Shown here: positions 19,169 through 30,062 of the stretch, one piece after another | Layout: each line of letters starts with the position of its first letter | Position numbering within the stretch: the first letter of the stretch is position 1 | Origin: Thermocrispum agreste DSM 44070 | Lineage (GTDB): Bacteria > Actinomycetota > Actinomycetes > Mycobacteriales > Pseudonocardiaceae | Direction: 5' to 3' | DNA length: 64,000 nt | NCBI RefSeq assembly: GCF_000427905.1 | Contig: NZ_ATYX01000005.1 | Coordinates: 62,001-126,000 of the forward strand | Made by a program: the position numbers and the translations under genes | The notes under the pieces: model-generated | Databases searched by the model: none | The model's input: only the letters and a program-made list of their open reading frames with translations | What the model was told of the DNA's origin: nothing

Positions 19169-19290
19169 GTGTGCAGTCTGCCTGCTGTGCGTATCACCGG
19201 CAAAAGGCCCGTTTCGTCGGAAGATTTACGGGCCAGCTGCACTGTGGCAGGATGTTTTCTTGTACTCGATCGACGCCGTGAGGAGACCAG

Positions 19291-20697
19291 ATGACCGCCG
19301 TAGTCAACCCGCCGGAGAACCTGGCGAGCCAACCGGCGAGCGAGCTCGAACAGCCGTACGTCTACCGGCGCACCGAGCTGGTCGAGCCCGACTGGCGACG
19401 CTTCCCGGGCTGGGCGGACGTCACCGAGGCCGAGTGGCGGGATGCCCAGTGGCAGCGCGTCAAGTGCGTGCGGAACATCCGCCAGCTCCGTGCCGTGATG
19501 GGCGATCTGCTCGAGGACCGCTTCTACGCCGACCTGGAGGCCGACCAGAAGCAGATGGCCACCATGTCGATGCTGATCACGCCGCAGATCCTCAACACGA
19601 TGGCGCCGAACGCGCCGACCACGCCGAAGGAGTTCACCGACGCTTTCCTGGCCGACCCGGTGCGCCGGTACATGCTCCCGGTCAAGTCCGACCGGGACCC
19701 CGACTGGCCGTCCCACCCGTACGCCCAACGCGACTCGCTGCACGAGGCCGAGATGTGGGTGGTGGAAGGCCTGACCCACCGTTATCCCACCAAGGTGCTC
19801 GCCGAGCTGGTGTCGACCTGCCCGCAGTACTGCGGCCACTGCACGCGGATGGACCTGGTCGGCAACTCCACGCCGCTGATCGACAAGCACAAGCTGCAGC
19901 TCAAGCCGGCCGACCGGCAGGACCAGATGATCGACTACCTGCGCCGTACGCCGGGCGTGCGTGACGTGGTGGTCTCCGGCGGCGACGTCGCCAACGTGCC
20001 GTGGCATCAGCTCGAGTCGTTCTTGATGCGGCTGCTGGACGTGGAGACCGTCCGGGACATCCGGCTGGCCACCAAGGCGCTGGCCGGCCTCCCCCAGCAC
20101 TGGCTGCAGCCGAAGGTCGTGGAAGGGCTCGAGCGGGTCGCCCGTACCGCTGCCCGCCGCGGCGTCAACCTGGCCATCCACACGCACATCAACCACGTGC
20201 AGTCGGTGACGCCGCTGGTGGCGGAGGCGGCCAGGACCGCGCTCGAGGTCGGCGTGCGCGACGTGCGCAACCAGGGCGTGCTGATGCGGGGAGTCAACGC
20301 CACCGCGGAGGCATTGCTGGACCTGTGCTTCGCGCTGCAGGGCGAAGCCAACATCCTCCCGTACTACTTCTACATGTGCGACATGATTCCCAACTCCGAG
20401 CACTGGCGGCTCGCGGTGTGGGAGGCCCAGGAGCTCCAGCACGCCATCATGGGCTATCTGCCCGGCTACGCCACCCCGCGGATCATCTGCGACGTGCCGT
20501 ACGTGGGCAAGCGGTGGGTGCACCAGCTCGCCGACTACGACCGCAAGCTGGGCATCTCGTACTGGACGAAGAACTACCGCACCGCGCTCGAACGCAACGA
20601 CTTGGACGCGCTGACCCGCCGCTACGAGTACTACGACCCGATCAGCACGCTGCCCGCCGAGGGCAAGCAGTGGTGGGCCGAGCACTCGGCGAAGTGA
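19291..20697 (+). CDS. kamA: Lysine 2,3-aminomutase family radical SAM enzyme
   Basis: This 468-aa protein has the radical-SAM triad Cys177-x3-Cys181-x2-Cys184 (TCPQYCGHCTR). Arg186 corresponds to the carboxylate-binding Arg of clostridial lysine 2,3-aminomutase. Asp364 (YMCDM) and Asp401 (IICDVPYVGK) match the two Asp residues that bind the lysine side-chain amine, with Lys407 as the likely PLP lysine. Such enzymes make L-beta-lysine from L-lysine using SAM, a [4Fe-4S] cluster and PLP. The ATG has GAGGAG 5 nt upstream (GTGAGGAGACCAG). It is monocistronic and ends in a strong stem-loop. A different amino acid substrate cannot be excluded. Confidence 0.88.
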   Translation: MTAVVNPPENLASQPASELEQPYVYRRTELVEPDWRRFPGWADVTEAEWRDAQWQRVKCVRNIRQLRAVMGDLLEDRFYADLEADQKQMATMSMLITPQILNTMAPNAPTTPKEFTDAFLADPVRRYMLPVKSDRDPDWPSHPYAQRDSLHEAEMWVVEGLTHRYPTKVLAELVSTCPQYCGHCTRMDLVGNSTPLIDKHKLQLKPADRQDQMIDYLRRTPGVRDVVVSGGDVANVPWHQLESFLMRLLDVETVRDIRLATKALAGLPQHWLQPKVVEGLERVARTAARRGVNLAIHTHINHVQSVTPLVAEAARTALEVGVRDVRNQGVLMRGVNATAEALLDLCFALQGEANILPYYFYMCDMIPNSEHWRLAVWEAQELQHAIMGYLPGYATPRIICDVPYVGKRWVHQLADYDRKLGISYWTKNYRTALERNDLDALTRRYEYYDPISTLPAEGKQWWAEHSAK

Positions 20698-20713
20698 TCC
20701 GCCCGGACACGAA

Positions 20714-20751
20714 CGAACGCCCCGCAGGAGGCTCTGCCTGCGGGGCGTTCG
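20714..20751. terminator. Bidirectional terminator between kamA and the subtilisin gene
   Basis: The arms CGAACGCCCCGCAGG (20714-20728) and their exact complement (20737-20751) enclose an 8-nt loop. The stem lies 17 bp after the kamA stop and 16 bp before the stop of the convergent protease gene, so it can serve both. There is no long T-run, as is common in actinobacteria. Confidence 0.85.
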
Positions 20752-20766
20752 TCGTCTGCGGGATCG

Positions 20767-22065
20767 TCAGGACGTCGCCTTCGCCAGGTTCACCCGGCCG
20801 AAACCGAAGTAGACGTCACGCCCTGGCTCACCGAGGTCGTCCACGGACGCGGTCAGCTTGGCGCGCCAGTCCTCCGGCGTGCCGCCCTGCGCCGCGATCA
20901 GCGCCGCGACGCCGGACGCGTGCGGCGTGGCCATCGACGTGCCCGAAGCCTTGCGGTACCCGCCGTTGTTCCACGTCGACAGCACGTCCACGCCCGGAGC
21001 GGCCACTTCCACGTCGGAGTTGTACGTGGAGAAGCTGGCCCTCTGGTCGTTGTGGTCGGTGGCCGCCACCGACACGACCTCCGGATACGCGGCCGGATAG
21101 TTCGGCGTCGAGTTGCCGCCGTTGCCGGCCGCGGCGATGATCAGCGATCCGTTGTCGGTCGCGTTCCGCACCGCCGCCTGCAGGGTCTGCGACCCGGTGG
21201 TGCCGCCCAGCGACATCGAGATGATCTTCGCGCCCTTCTGGTTCAGCCACGTGATGCAGTTGGCGACCATGTCCAGCGTGCCGGAGCCGCTGGAGTTGAG
21301 CGCCTTGCAGATCGCCAGCTCGGAGTTGAACGCCACGCCCGCGATGCCCTTGCCGTTGTTGGCCCGCGCGGCGATCGTGCCCGCCACGTGGGTGCCGTGA
21401 CCGTTATCGTCCTCGCACTTGGCCGGATCGTCGGAAATGGTCGGGTCGGCACCGATGACGATGATGATCAGGCTGATGCCGAAGCTGGTCACCCCGCCGC
21501 AGTCGGCGATCTTGCCCTGGAACTCCTCGTGCGACTTCTGGATGCCGGTGTCGACGACGCCGACCTTCACGCCGCCGGTGGACGGGAAGTCGCTCAGCCC
21601 GGCGTTGTCCCAACCCTCCGGTGCGTCGATGTCGGCATCCACGGTGCCGCCGGTCTGGCCGGCGTTGTGCAAGCCGTACAGCTCGCCGAAGCTCGGATCG
21701 TCCGGCAGCGCCTGGGTGGTCAGCACCGCATTGACCTCGGCGTACTCCACCACCGCCGACTTGTTCAGCCGCTCCACCGCTTTCCGCGGGTCACCGGCGA
21801 CGCGCAAGGTCATCGCTCCGGTGCCCGCGATGTTGGCGACCTTGCCGACCACGCCGGCCAGCTTCTGCACCGCCGACCGCTGCCCGGCCGTCGCCGAGGA
21901 CTTGAACTTGACGATGATCGAGTCGGTGGAGATCGCGTTCACCGGCGGTGGCGCGGCGGCGGCGGCCTGCGGCGCGGCCGCCGCCGTGGCGGGAACGGAC
22001 AGCGCCGCGGCGGTCAGCGCCGCGGCCGCGGCGACGACGGTCGGTCGCCATCTGCGTGATGTCAT
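20767..22065 (-). CDS. Secreted subtilisin-like serine protease (S8 family)
   Basis: This 432-aa preproprotein begins at ATG 22065 (MTSRRWRPTVVAAAAALT) with AAGGGG upstream. It has a signal peptide to about residue 35, an I9-type propeptide (DSIIVKFKSSATAGQRSAV ... VEYAEVNAVLT) and a catalytic domain. The complete triad is present: Asp in VGVVDTGIQ, His in DNGHGTHVAGT and Ser in SGTSMATPHASG, plus the oxyanion Asn in AAAGNGG. It resembles fervidolysin and thermitase-like enzymes. An unusual hydrophobic insert, ISLIIIVIGADP, follows the substrate-binding region. It is transcribed alone and shares a terminator with kamA. Confidence 0.93.
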   Translation of the reverse strand: MTSRRWRPTVVAAAAALTAAALSVPATAAAAPQAAAAAPPPVNAISTDSIIVKFKSSATAGQRSAVQKLAGVVGKVANIAGTGAMTLRVAGDPRKAVERLNKSAVVEYAEVNAVLTTQALPDDPSFGELYGLHNAGQTGGTVDADIDAPEGWDNAGLSDFPSTGGVKVGVVDTGIQKSHEEFQGKIADCGGVTSFGISLIIIVIGADPTISDDPAKCEDDNGHGTHVAGTIAARANNGKGIAGVAFNSELAICKALNSSGSGTLDMVANCITWLNQKGAKIISMSLGGTTGSQTLQAAVRNATDNGSLIIAAAGNGGNSTPNYPAAYPEVVSVAATDHNDQRASFSTYNSDVEVAAPGVDVLSTWNNGGYRKASGTSMATPHASGVAALIAAQGGTPEDWRAKLTASVDDLGEPGRDVYFGFGRVNLAKATS

Positions 22066-22147
22066 GCTGGCACCCCTTCTCGCGCTCACCCGATGGTGTC
22101 CGTGGAGCGGGCGATCTGGCTGATTTTTCCGGTTAACGACGAGTAAG

Positions 22148-22174
22148 TTCCGGAAGATACTCGGAAATTTCCGA
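22148..22174. promoter_or_regulatory. Palindromes in the subtilisin-gene promoter region
   Basis: TTCCGGAA (22148-22155) and the perfect 14-bp palindrome TCGGAAATTTCCGA (22161-22174) lie 83 to 109 bp upstream of the protease start, in an A/T-richer segment. Both contain GGAA/TTCC halves, which suggests binding sites of one dimeric regulator. The regulator is unknown. Confidence 0.45.
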
Positions 22175-22256
22175 CATCAATACAGCCGTTCGTAGGAAGC
22201 CGACGCGAGACGGTGTGCGCACAGTGATCGTCACTCTGCGGGTGACGTGACGCGCG

Positions 22257-22310
22257 GAACGGCCGGCGACGGCGCTCCGTGGCGGGGTGGAGCGCTCACG
22301 CCGGCCGTTC
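22257..22310 (-). terminator. Extended stem-loop downstream of gdhA
   Basis: The outer arms GAACGGCCGGCG (22257-22268) and CGCCGGCCGTTC (22299-22310) are exact complements. Inside them a second perfect stem, GCGCTCC (22272-22278) with GGAGCGC (22289-22295), gives a long bulged hairpin. It starts 40 bp past the gdhA stop and most likely terminates that gene. Confidence 0.7.
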
Positions 22311-22349
22311 GATGCGATCGTGGATGCTTGCCGCCGTGCGCCGCCGGGC

Positions 22350-24071
<1,722 letters not shown>

Positions 24072-24075
<4 letters not shown>

Positions 24076-25685
24076 GGCCGCTCGGCCGCGGTTTCGTACA
24101 GCTTGCCGTGCAGCAATCGCATGGCCGAGCCGTAGGCGTCGCCGAGCAAACCGGCACGCGCCAGAGCGGCACGGGCGGCATTGGCCCCCGGCGCACCGTG
24201 CACGGCCCCTCCGGGATGAGCCGACGCGCTGGCCAGGAACAGTCGGTCCACCGGAGTGTCCGCGCGTCCCAGGCCGGGAACCGGCCGGAAGAACAGCTGC
24301 TGGTGCATCGCGGCGGTCCCGCCGTTGACCGACCCGCCGAGCAGGCTCGGGTTGTGCCGCCGCAGGTCGTCGGGACCGGACACCACCCGGTCGAGCACCA
24401 GGCCACCGAATCCCGGTGCGTGCTGCTCGATCAGCGCCTGGACACGGTCGGCCTGCTTGCGCACGCTGTCGCGGTCGGTGGTGCCGTGCGGCACGTGGGT
24501 GTAGGCCCACGCCGATTCGGTACCCGCGGGTGACCGGGTCGGATCCGTGGTCGTCATCTGCCCGAAAAGCACGAACGGACGCTCCGGCATCCGGCCGCAG
24601 GCCAGGTCGGTGGCGAAATCCGCGAGCCCGTCGACGTCCGCGTCGAAGTGGATCACGCCGGCCGTCCTGGCCTCCTGGGCCCGCCACGGCACCGGCCCGG
24701 ACAACGCCCAGTCGATCTTCACGGTGGCGTCGTCCCACTGGAACCGCTCCAGATCGCCGACGAACCGTGCGGGCAGCCGCTCTTCCCCGACCAAGTCCCG
24801 GTACAGCGTCGGCGCGGGGACATCGGCCAGCACGGCACGGCGTGCCCGCACCAGCTCGCCGTGGACGTCACGCACACCGACCGCGCGGTTGCGCGCGATC
24901 AGCACCTCGGACACCGGCCGCGAGCAATACACCCTCCCGCCGCGGTCGATCAGCCGTGCGACGAGCGCCTTGGTCAACGACCCCGCTCCCCCCTCGGGCG
25001 CCGGGAATCCGACGTCCTGCCCGAGCATGGCGAGCAACCAGCCGAACACCCCGCTGGCCGCGCTGTCCGGACCGAGATCGGTGTGCAGGGCACAACCAGC
25101 CACCAATGCCTGCGCGCCGAGGCCGCGGAAGTTCTCCGTCCCGAACCGGCGGGCGGGCAACGTCACCATGCGCGCCAAGCGCAGCATGTCGGCGGCGCCC
25201 AGGCGACGAACGAGGCGAGCGGCCGCCTTCGCCGGAGGGAACGGACCGGTGACAGCATGCAGCAAGTCGTCGCGAACGCGCTGCCATTCCGAGTAGCAGC
25301 GACGCCACGCGTCGCCGTCACCGGGCGCGAACGTGTCGAGCGATTCCGCCGTCCTGCCGATGTCGCGGGACAGCAGGGCACAGCGGTCGTCGGGCAGGAT
25401 GTGCGCGAGCACGTCCGGGGCATGCCGCCACCGCAGCCCGTATCGCTGCAGGTCCAGTGCGTTCAGCACTGGAGAGGCAATTCCCAGCGGATAGAACGCG
25501 CTGCACAGGTCGCTGCGGAAACCGGGCCTGGTCAGTTCGGCGGTCTGCACCGACCCGCCGGGATTCGGGGTGGCTTCCAGCACCACCACGTCCCACCCGC
25601 GGTCGGCCAGGATGTTCGCTGCCACGAGCCCGTTCGGGCCCGCGCCGACGACCACTGCGTCGGCGGTGTCGGCGGCTGCCGTCAT
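24072..25685 (-). CDS. Phytoene-dehydrogenase-like FAD oxidoreductase
   Basis: This 537-aa flavoprotein has an N-terminal dinucleotide-binding motif VVVGAGPNGLVAANILADRG and a GGSVQT motif. Its C-terminal FAD block includes LFLASASAHPGGAVHGAPGANAA. This is the CrtI-like family of NAD(P)/FAD-dependent desaturases, saturases and isomerases. No carotenoid or other lipid pathway gene is adjacent, so the substrate is unknown. Its ATG (25685) overlaps the stop of the upstream SRPBCC gene as ATGA, so the pair forms an operon. The SRPBCC protein may bind the hydrophobic substrate; this is an inference. Confidence 0.88.
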
Positions 25686-26164
25686 GACACTCCGGACTGT
25701 CCGGGAGCTGCGGTCGCCGCGTCGGCCAGGGCGATGCGGCCCTGCACCAGATCGGCCAGGCGGGACAACGACTCGGCGTTACGCGGTTTGAGGAGCAACG
25801 CCTGCACCCCGATCGGTATCGCCGCCATCGGTCCGTGCACGATCCGCTCCGTCATCCGTACCTCGGTGCCGCCGTCCACCGGCGACAGCTCCATCTTGAC
25901 CCAGGCGGTACCGAGCGGGCGAACCTCGGCTTCGAGCTCCAGCAGCGCAGGCGCATCGAGCTTCAGCACGCGAGTCACGTCGGCCATTTGCACCGGCCAC
26001 GCCCCGATCTTGTGGTGAATCCGCGAGCCTGCGGCCGGCCAGCCACGGTCGACCGCGCGGATGTGCGCCGCGCCGACCACCCAGTTCGCGTACTGCCAGC
26101 CGTCGGACAGCACGTCGAACACCTTCTGGGGTTCCGCCGCGATGAACCGCCGTACTTCCACCAT
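25682..26164 (-). CDS. SRPBCC (START-like) ligand-binding protein
   Basis: This 160-aa protein begins MVEVRRFIAAEPQKVFDVLSDGW, the first strand and helix of the polyketide cyclase/dehydrase SRPBCC fold, and continues with NWVVGAAHIRAVD, RIHHKIGAWPVQM and the final long helix NAESLSRLADLVQGR. The ATG at 26164 has GGAGG with 7 nt spacing, so the longer upstream frame is not needed. It is the first gene of the operon with the CrtI-like flavoenzyme. Members bind lipids or other hydrophobic ligands. There is no catalytic signature to fix a reaction. Confidence 0.85.
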   Translation of the reverse strand: MVEVRRFIAAEPQKVFDVLSDGWQYANWVVGAAHIRAVDRGWPAAGSRIHHKIGAWPVQMADVTRVLKLDAPALLELEAEVRPLGTAWVKMELSPVDGGTEVRMTERIVHGPMAAIPIGVQALLLKPRNAESLSRLADLVQGRIALADAATAAPGQSGVS

Positions 26165-26526
26165 TCGCCCACCTCCGTCGTCGGCCACCGGGCCTGGACC
26201 GGTCTGCCGGTCGCGTTCCGGCATGTCCGTCCCCGGTCACGGCGTCGCACCGTGACACGGTCTGGTTCGGAACTACCCCCGGCTCGAGGGGGACACACAT
26301 GGGCGGACGGCCTGCTCCTGGTCGGCGTCGGTGCGAGGCTCCGTCGCCGAAGCGCGGCGCCAGCGCCTCGCGAACCTGGGCACCCCTCTGGCGCAGCCCG
26401 ACGGCGGCGGAGCATGGCTGACGTCCGGGGTCGCTACGTCGCGGTCACGGGGAGTACCCGGCGGCACCGCACCGGGAGGGGCCGATGAGCGGCCACGGTC
26501 GCCTCGACCTGCGCGCCCGGCACCGA
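26165..26526. other. Intergenic stretch, about 360 bp
   Basis: This holds the promoter of the SRPBCC operon, with a 7-bp inverted repeat GTCACGG/CCGTGAC at 26236-26256, and beyond it a stretch with only shadow frames. A short C5/G5 stem at 26276-26292 is too weak to call. Nothing else is supported. Confidence 0.4.
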
Positions 26527-26778
26527 TCAGAAATGCACCAGGATGCGCCCGGAGTTCTTCGGGTCGACCTCCACCGAACGGTAGAGGTTGCGCATGTGCT
26601 TGGCGTCGAGCATCCGCAGCACCCGATGCCGCAGCTGGCCCTTGCCCTTGCCGACGATGATCTCGGCGACCGGCACCTTGCTCTGGGCGGCGCGGAACAC
26701 CAGCTGACGCACCGCTCGGTCGATGTCCCGTTCGTTGCGGAAGAACGGGTGCAGGTCCACCGTGAGCTTGTCGGGCAC
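26527..26778 (-). CDS. Small Smr-domain protein
   Basis: The 83-aa product is little more than one Smr domain: KLTVDLHPFFRNERDIDRAV carries the DLH motif and EIIVGKGKGQLRHRVLRML the G-x-G loop (HGxGxG in the family). It closes with a basic helix and GRILVHF. Smr domains bind or nick nucleic acids and occur alone or at the MutS2 C-terminus. I choose GTG 26778-26776 because GAGGAG is 5 nt upstream; a GTG two codons earlier has its RBS too close. It is divergent from the histidine kinase gene. Confidence 0.8.
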   Translation of the reverse strand: MPDKLTVDLHPFFRNERDIDRAVRQLVFRAAQSKVPVAEIIVGKGKGQLRHRVLRMLDAKHMRNLYRSVEVDPKNSGRILVHF

Positions 26779-26953
26779 GATCACTCCTCGCGGTCGGTCG
26801 GGTGCCGCTCCGGGACACGCATGCTCCGGCGCACGCGGTTCACCTCAGCGGCCAGACCACCCTATGGCCTGGCGGATCCGACTCGGAACCAGCGCGGCTG
26901 CCACTGGGCGCGGTACTGTGCCCGAATCGGGCGGTCCGCGGTCGGAGGGACTG

Positions 26954-29314
26954 ATGTGGCGAGCGCTGGTCGGTGACATCCGGTCACCGGGATCGAGCGA
27001 GAGCCGCCTGTTCGCCGTCGCGGTCCGGTTCGGGCTGCTGGCCAAGCTCGTCACCGTCGGTCTGTGCACGGTGCTGGGCGTGGTGGCGACGACGGGCAGC
27101 GCTCGTACCGCCATCGCCGTCATCGGCTCCAGCCTGGTGGTGTGGCTGCTGCTCCGCTTGCGCGGCCTGCCGGACGCGATCGCTCTCTGCGGCGACGTGG
27201 CGCTGGCCGCCCTGGTCGGCCTCAGTGCCTTCTGGCTCGGCCCACCGACCGTGATCAGCTGGGGCGCGCGTGTGGCGTTCCTCTGCGCCGTCGTCGCCCA
27301 CTACGACTGGCCTCGCAGCGCCCGTGCCGCGTGGGCGGTCTCGTTCGCCGCGATCGGCGGGTACGCCGCCGGAACCGTGGCCGTGGGCCCGCTGCCGGAG
27401 GCGCTTGGCCTCACCGCTCTGCTGACCATCCACACGGCGCTGGCACGCGTGGTGTTCGTGGTGCTCCGGGCCACCGCTCGAGCCGTGGACCACGCGCACG
27501 AGCGAATCGCCGAACAGCAACGGCAGGCCGCCGTCGCCACCGCGCGCCGCCTCGCCGAACGCGAGGCGCTGGCCACCCTGCACGACACGGCGTGCACCAC
27601 GCTCATGATGGTCTCGACCGGCGCTGCCCAGTCGGACGCCTCGTGGCTGCCTGCGCGCGCCCGACGCGATCTGGACGCGCTGCGCCGCCGCACCGAGATC
27701 ACCGGCGTGGTCGATCTCGCGGACATGTTGCACGAGGCGGAATTCGACCATCGCGTCCGGCTCGCGGCCGGCATCTCCGGCCCGTTGCCCACCTCCGCCC
27801 GCGCCGCCTCGGCCATCCTGTACGGGGTGCGGGAAGCCGTGGTCAACGTCGCGCAGCACGCCGGAACCGATGTCGCGCGGCTGCGCGCAGGCCGGACGGG
27901 TGACACCGTCTGGGTGGAGCTGGTCGACAACGGCCGCGGGTTCGACCCCGCGCAGCTTCCCGCCCGGCATCGCGGGATCGCCGATTCGATTCAAGGCCGC
28001 TGCGCGATGGCCGGGGCGACCGCCACGGTGCGGTCGGCGCCCGGCCGAGGCACGACGATCCGCTGGGAGGTCGACGCCGCCGGGTCGGACGCTCCCGCGC
28101 GGCCACCGAACAACCTGGCCAGGTTCATCAAGGAGCGGATGTTCGACGGGTATCGCGCCGGTCTGCTGTGCGTGGTGCTCACCGAGCTCGTCGTGGCGTG
28201 TGTCAAGCAGATCGCCGACGGCGGGATGGGCGGGTTCGCCGCCTGGGCGTTGCTCGCCGTCGTCGGTGCCGGGTTGTCGGTGTCGATGGTCACCGGCCGA
28301 CCGATCGCCGGGCCGCTGCGGCGGCTGGGGCTGGTGGCCATCGGCGCGGCGAGTGTCGTGATCACGCCTGCGGTGCCGGACGATCCGGTTCTGCTCGGCA
28401 CCCACTGGTACGTCGGGCTGGTCGGCTGGTTCGTGATCGTGCTGCTGCTCGACCTCCCCCTGCCGGTCATCGGTGTCGTGCTCGCCGCGCACGCCGGGTG
28501 GCTGATGGCCCTGGTCGCAGTACACGGTGGCAGCGCGCAGGATCTGGCCGCCGTCGGGCTCGTCCCGGTCGGCGTGACCGGGTTCCAGTTCGCCGTCGCC
28601 GCCGCGCTGGTGCTGATCCGGCGCTCCGCCACCGAGGCCGCGCAGCTGGCCGAACGCGACGAGGCGATGCGGCGCGAGGCCGCCGTCGCCGCGCACACCC
28701 ATGCCGACCACACCCGCCGCTACGCCGAGCTCAGCCGGGAGGCGGTTCCGCTGCTGACCGGGCTCGCCGACGGCACGCTGGATCCGAACTCCGAGGAAAC
28801 GCGCACCCGGTGCGCGATCGAGGCGGCCCGCATGCGGGTGTTGTTCGCCGAGCGGGACGCGGCAGACGACACGTTGATCCACGAACTTCGCGCAGCGATC
28901 GACGTGGCGGAGCGACGCGGCCTGACCGTGCACCTGGCGGTGCGCGGCAAGCCGCTGGCCATCCCACGGGACGTGCGCAGAACCTTGATCCAAGCTGTGC
29001 TCAACGGCGTGCTCACCGCACGGACCTCCGCGCGCATCACCGTGTTGCGCACCGGAACGCACGTCCGGTTGAGCAGTTACTGCGACGACGCGGTGCACAC
29101 CGCGGGCCCGCCGCCGTCGCACCCGGACGTCGACATCAGCACCGACACCGAAGGAGGTGCCCTGTGGGTCCAGGCGACATGGCCGCCGACACCGGCTCGA
29201 CCACCGGCACGGACATCGACCACGGCCCCACCGGAGACACCGGAGGCACCGGGCCGAACGGCCCGGACCGAGACCGCGGCCGGGAGATCGGCCGAGAGAT
29301 CACTGTCGCCGTGA
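26954..29314 (+). CDS. Histidine kinase with two membrane/kinase modules
   Basis: The 786-aa protein starts at ATG 26954 behind GGAGG. The first module has about six membrane helices (residues 20-175), a NarL-type dimerisation helix with the likely phospho-acceptor His210 (ALATLHDTACTT), and an HATPase with N-box EAVVNVAQHAG, DNGRGFD and GRGTTIRWEV (to about 380). A second set of about five helices follows (400-555), then a kinase-like region (620-740) without a clear phospho-His or N-box. The second half therefore looks like a degenerate duplicate. The C-terminal 45 residues are Pro/Thr-rich and overlap the next gene. It pairs with the LuxR-type regulator downstream. Confidence 0.82.
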   Translation: MWRALVGDIRSPGSSESRLFAVAVRFGLLAKLVTVGLCTVLGVVATTGSARTAIAVIGSSLVVWLLLRLRGLPDAIALCGDVALAALVGLSAFWLGPPTVISWGARVAFLCAVVAHYDWPRSARAAWAVSFAAIGGYAAGTVAVGPLPEALGLTALLTIHTALARVVFVVLRATARAVDHAHERIAEQQRQAAVATARRLAEREALATLHDTACTTLMMVSTGAAQSDASWLPARARRDLDALRRRTEITGVVDLADMLHEAEFDHRVRLAAGISGPLPTSARAASAILYGVREAVVNVAQHAGTDVARLRAGRTGDTVWVELVDNGRGFDPAQLPARHRGIADSIQGRCAMAGATATVRSAPGRGTTIRWEVDAAGSDAPARPPNNLARFIKERMFDGYRAGLLCVVLTELVVACVKQIADGGMGGFAAWALLAVVGAGLSVSMVTGRPIAGPLRRLGLVAIGAASVVITPAVPDDPVLLGTHWYVGLVGWFVIVLLLDLPLPVIGVVLAAHAGWLMALVAVHGGSAQDLAAVGLVPVGVTGFQFAVAAALVLIRRSATEAAQLAERDEAMRREAAVAAHTHADHTRRYAELSREAVPLLTGLADGTLDPNSEETRTRCAIEAARMRVLFAERDAADDTLIHELRAAIDVAERRGLTVHLAVRGKPLAIPRDVRRTLIQAVLNGVLTARTSARITVLRTGTHVRLSSYCDDAVHTAGPPPSHPDVDISTDTEGGALWVQATWPPTPARPPARTSTTAPPETPEAPGRTARTETAAGRSAERSLSP

Positions 29315-29940
29315 TCGACGACCATCCGGCCGTGGCCGCAGGCATTCAGGCCTGGTACGCCGCCAGTGATCCGCCGATCCGCGTCGTGGCGTCCGGCAGC
29401 ACCGCACAGACCGCCTGGCTCCCGCCGGGGCGGGACGCCGACGTCGTGGTGCTCGATCTGCTGCTGGCCCCGGAGCATCCGGAGTGCTACGGCGATCTGC
29501 GCAGGCTGGCCGACGCCGGACGGCGGGTCATCGTCTACACCATGCGCGAGGACGAGCAGGTGGCGCTCACCTGCCTGGAGCTGGGCGCGTTCACCTTCCT
29601 GACCAAGGCGGAAGGACAGCAGCACCTGGTGGACGCCACCATCGCCGCCGCACACGACCGGCCGTACATCGCGCCGGCCCTGGCCGGAGCGTTCGCCGCG
29701 GACACCAAGTCGCACCGGCCCCAGCTGTCCGCCCGGGAGCAGGAAGTGCTCATCGAGTGGTTCCAGTGCGAGTCGAAGCAGGCGGTCGCCCGGCGCATCG
29801 GCATCACCCCCAACACCGTGGGCACCTACCTGGATCGCGTGCGGGTGAAGTACGCCAACGTCGGCCGTCCCGCACCGACCAAGGCCGCACTGGTCGTGCG
29901 CGCCATCCAGGACGGGATCATCACGTTGGAAGAGCTCTGA
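29164..29940 (+). CDS. NarL/LuxR-family response regulator
   Basis: This 258-aa regulator has a Gly/Thr/Asp-rich N-terminal extension of about 45 residues and a receiver domain with acidic pocket VIDDHPAV and phospho-Asp98 in VVVLDLLL. A C-terminal helix-turn-helix follows (LSAREQEVLIEWFQCESKQAVARRIG... with NTVGTYLDRVRVKYANVG). The GTG start at 29164 has a near-perfect AAGGAGG 7 nt upstream, so the gene begins 151 bp inside the kinase gene in another frame. Starting instead near the receiver (about 29308) would remove the overlap but leave no good RBS. It most likely acts with the preceding kinase. Confidence 0.85.
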   Translation: MGPGDMAADTGSTTGTDIDHGPTGDTGGTGPNGPDRDRGREIGREITVAVIDDHPAVAAGIQAWYAASDPPIRVVASGSTAQTAWLPPGRDADVVVLDLLLAPEHPECYGDLRRLADAGRRVIVYTMREDEQVALTCLELGAFTFLTKAEGQQHLVDATIAAAHDRPYIAPALAGAFAADTKSHRPQLSAREQEVLIEWFQCESKQAVARRIGITPNTVGTYLDRVRVKYANVGRPAPTKAALVVRAIQDGIITLEEL

Positions 29941-30062
29941 CCGGCGGGACGGGCCATCCCGTGAGCGACCTGGGCCCGGGTCCGCGCCGCTGCCGCACGG
30001 GTGGGCAAGTGTCGGCCGTGCCGATCCCGGGTAGCCGATGCCATCCAACGAAAGGACGAACG

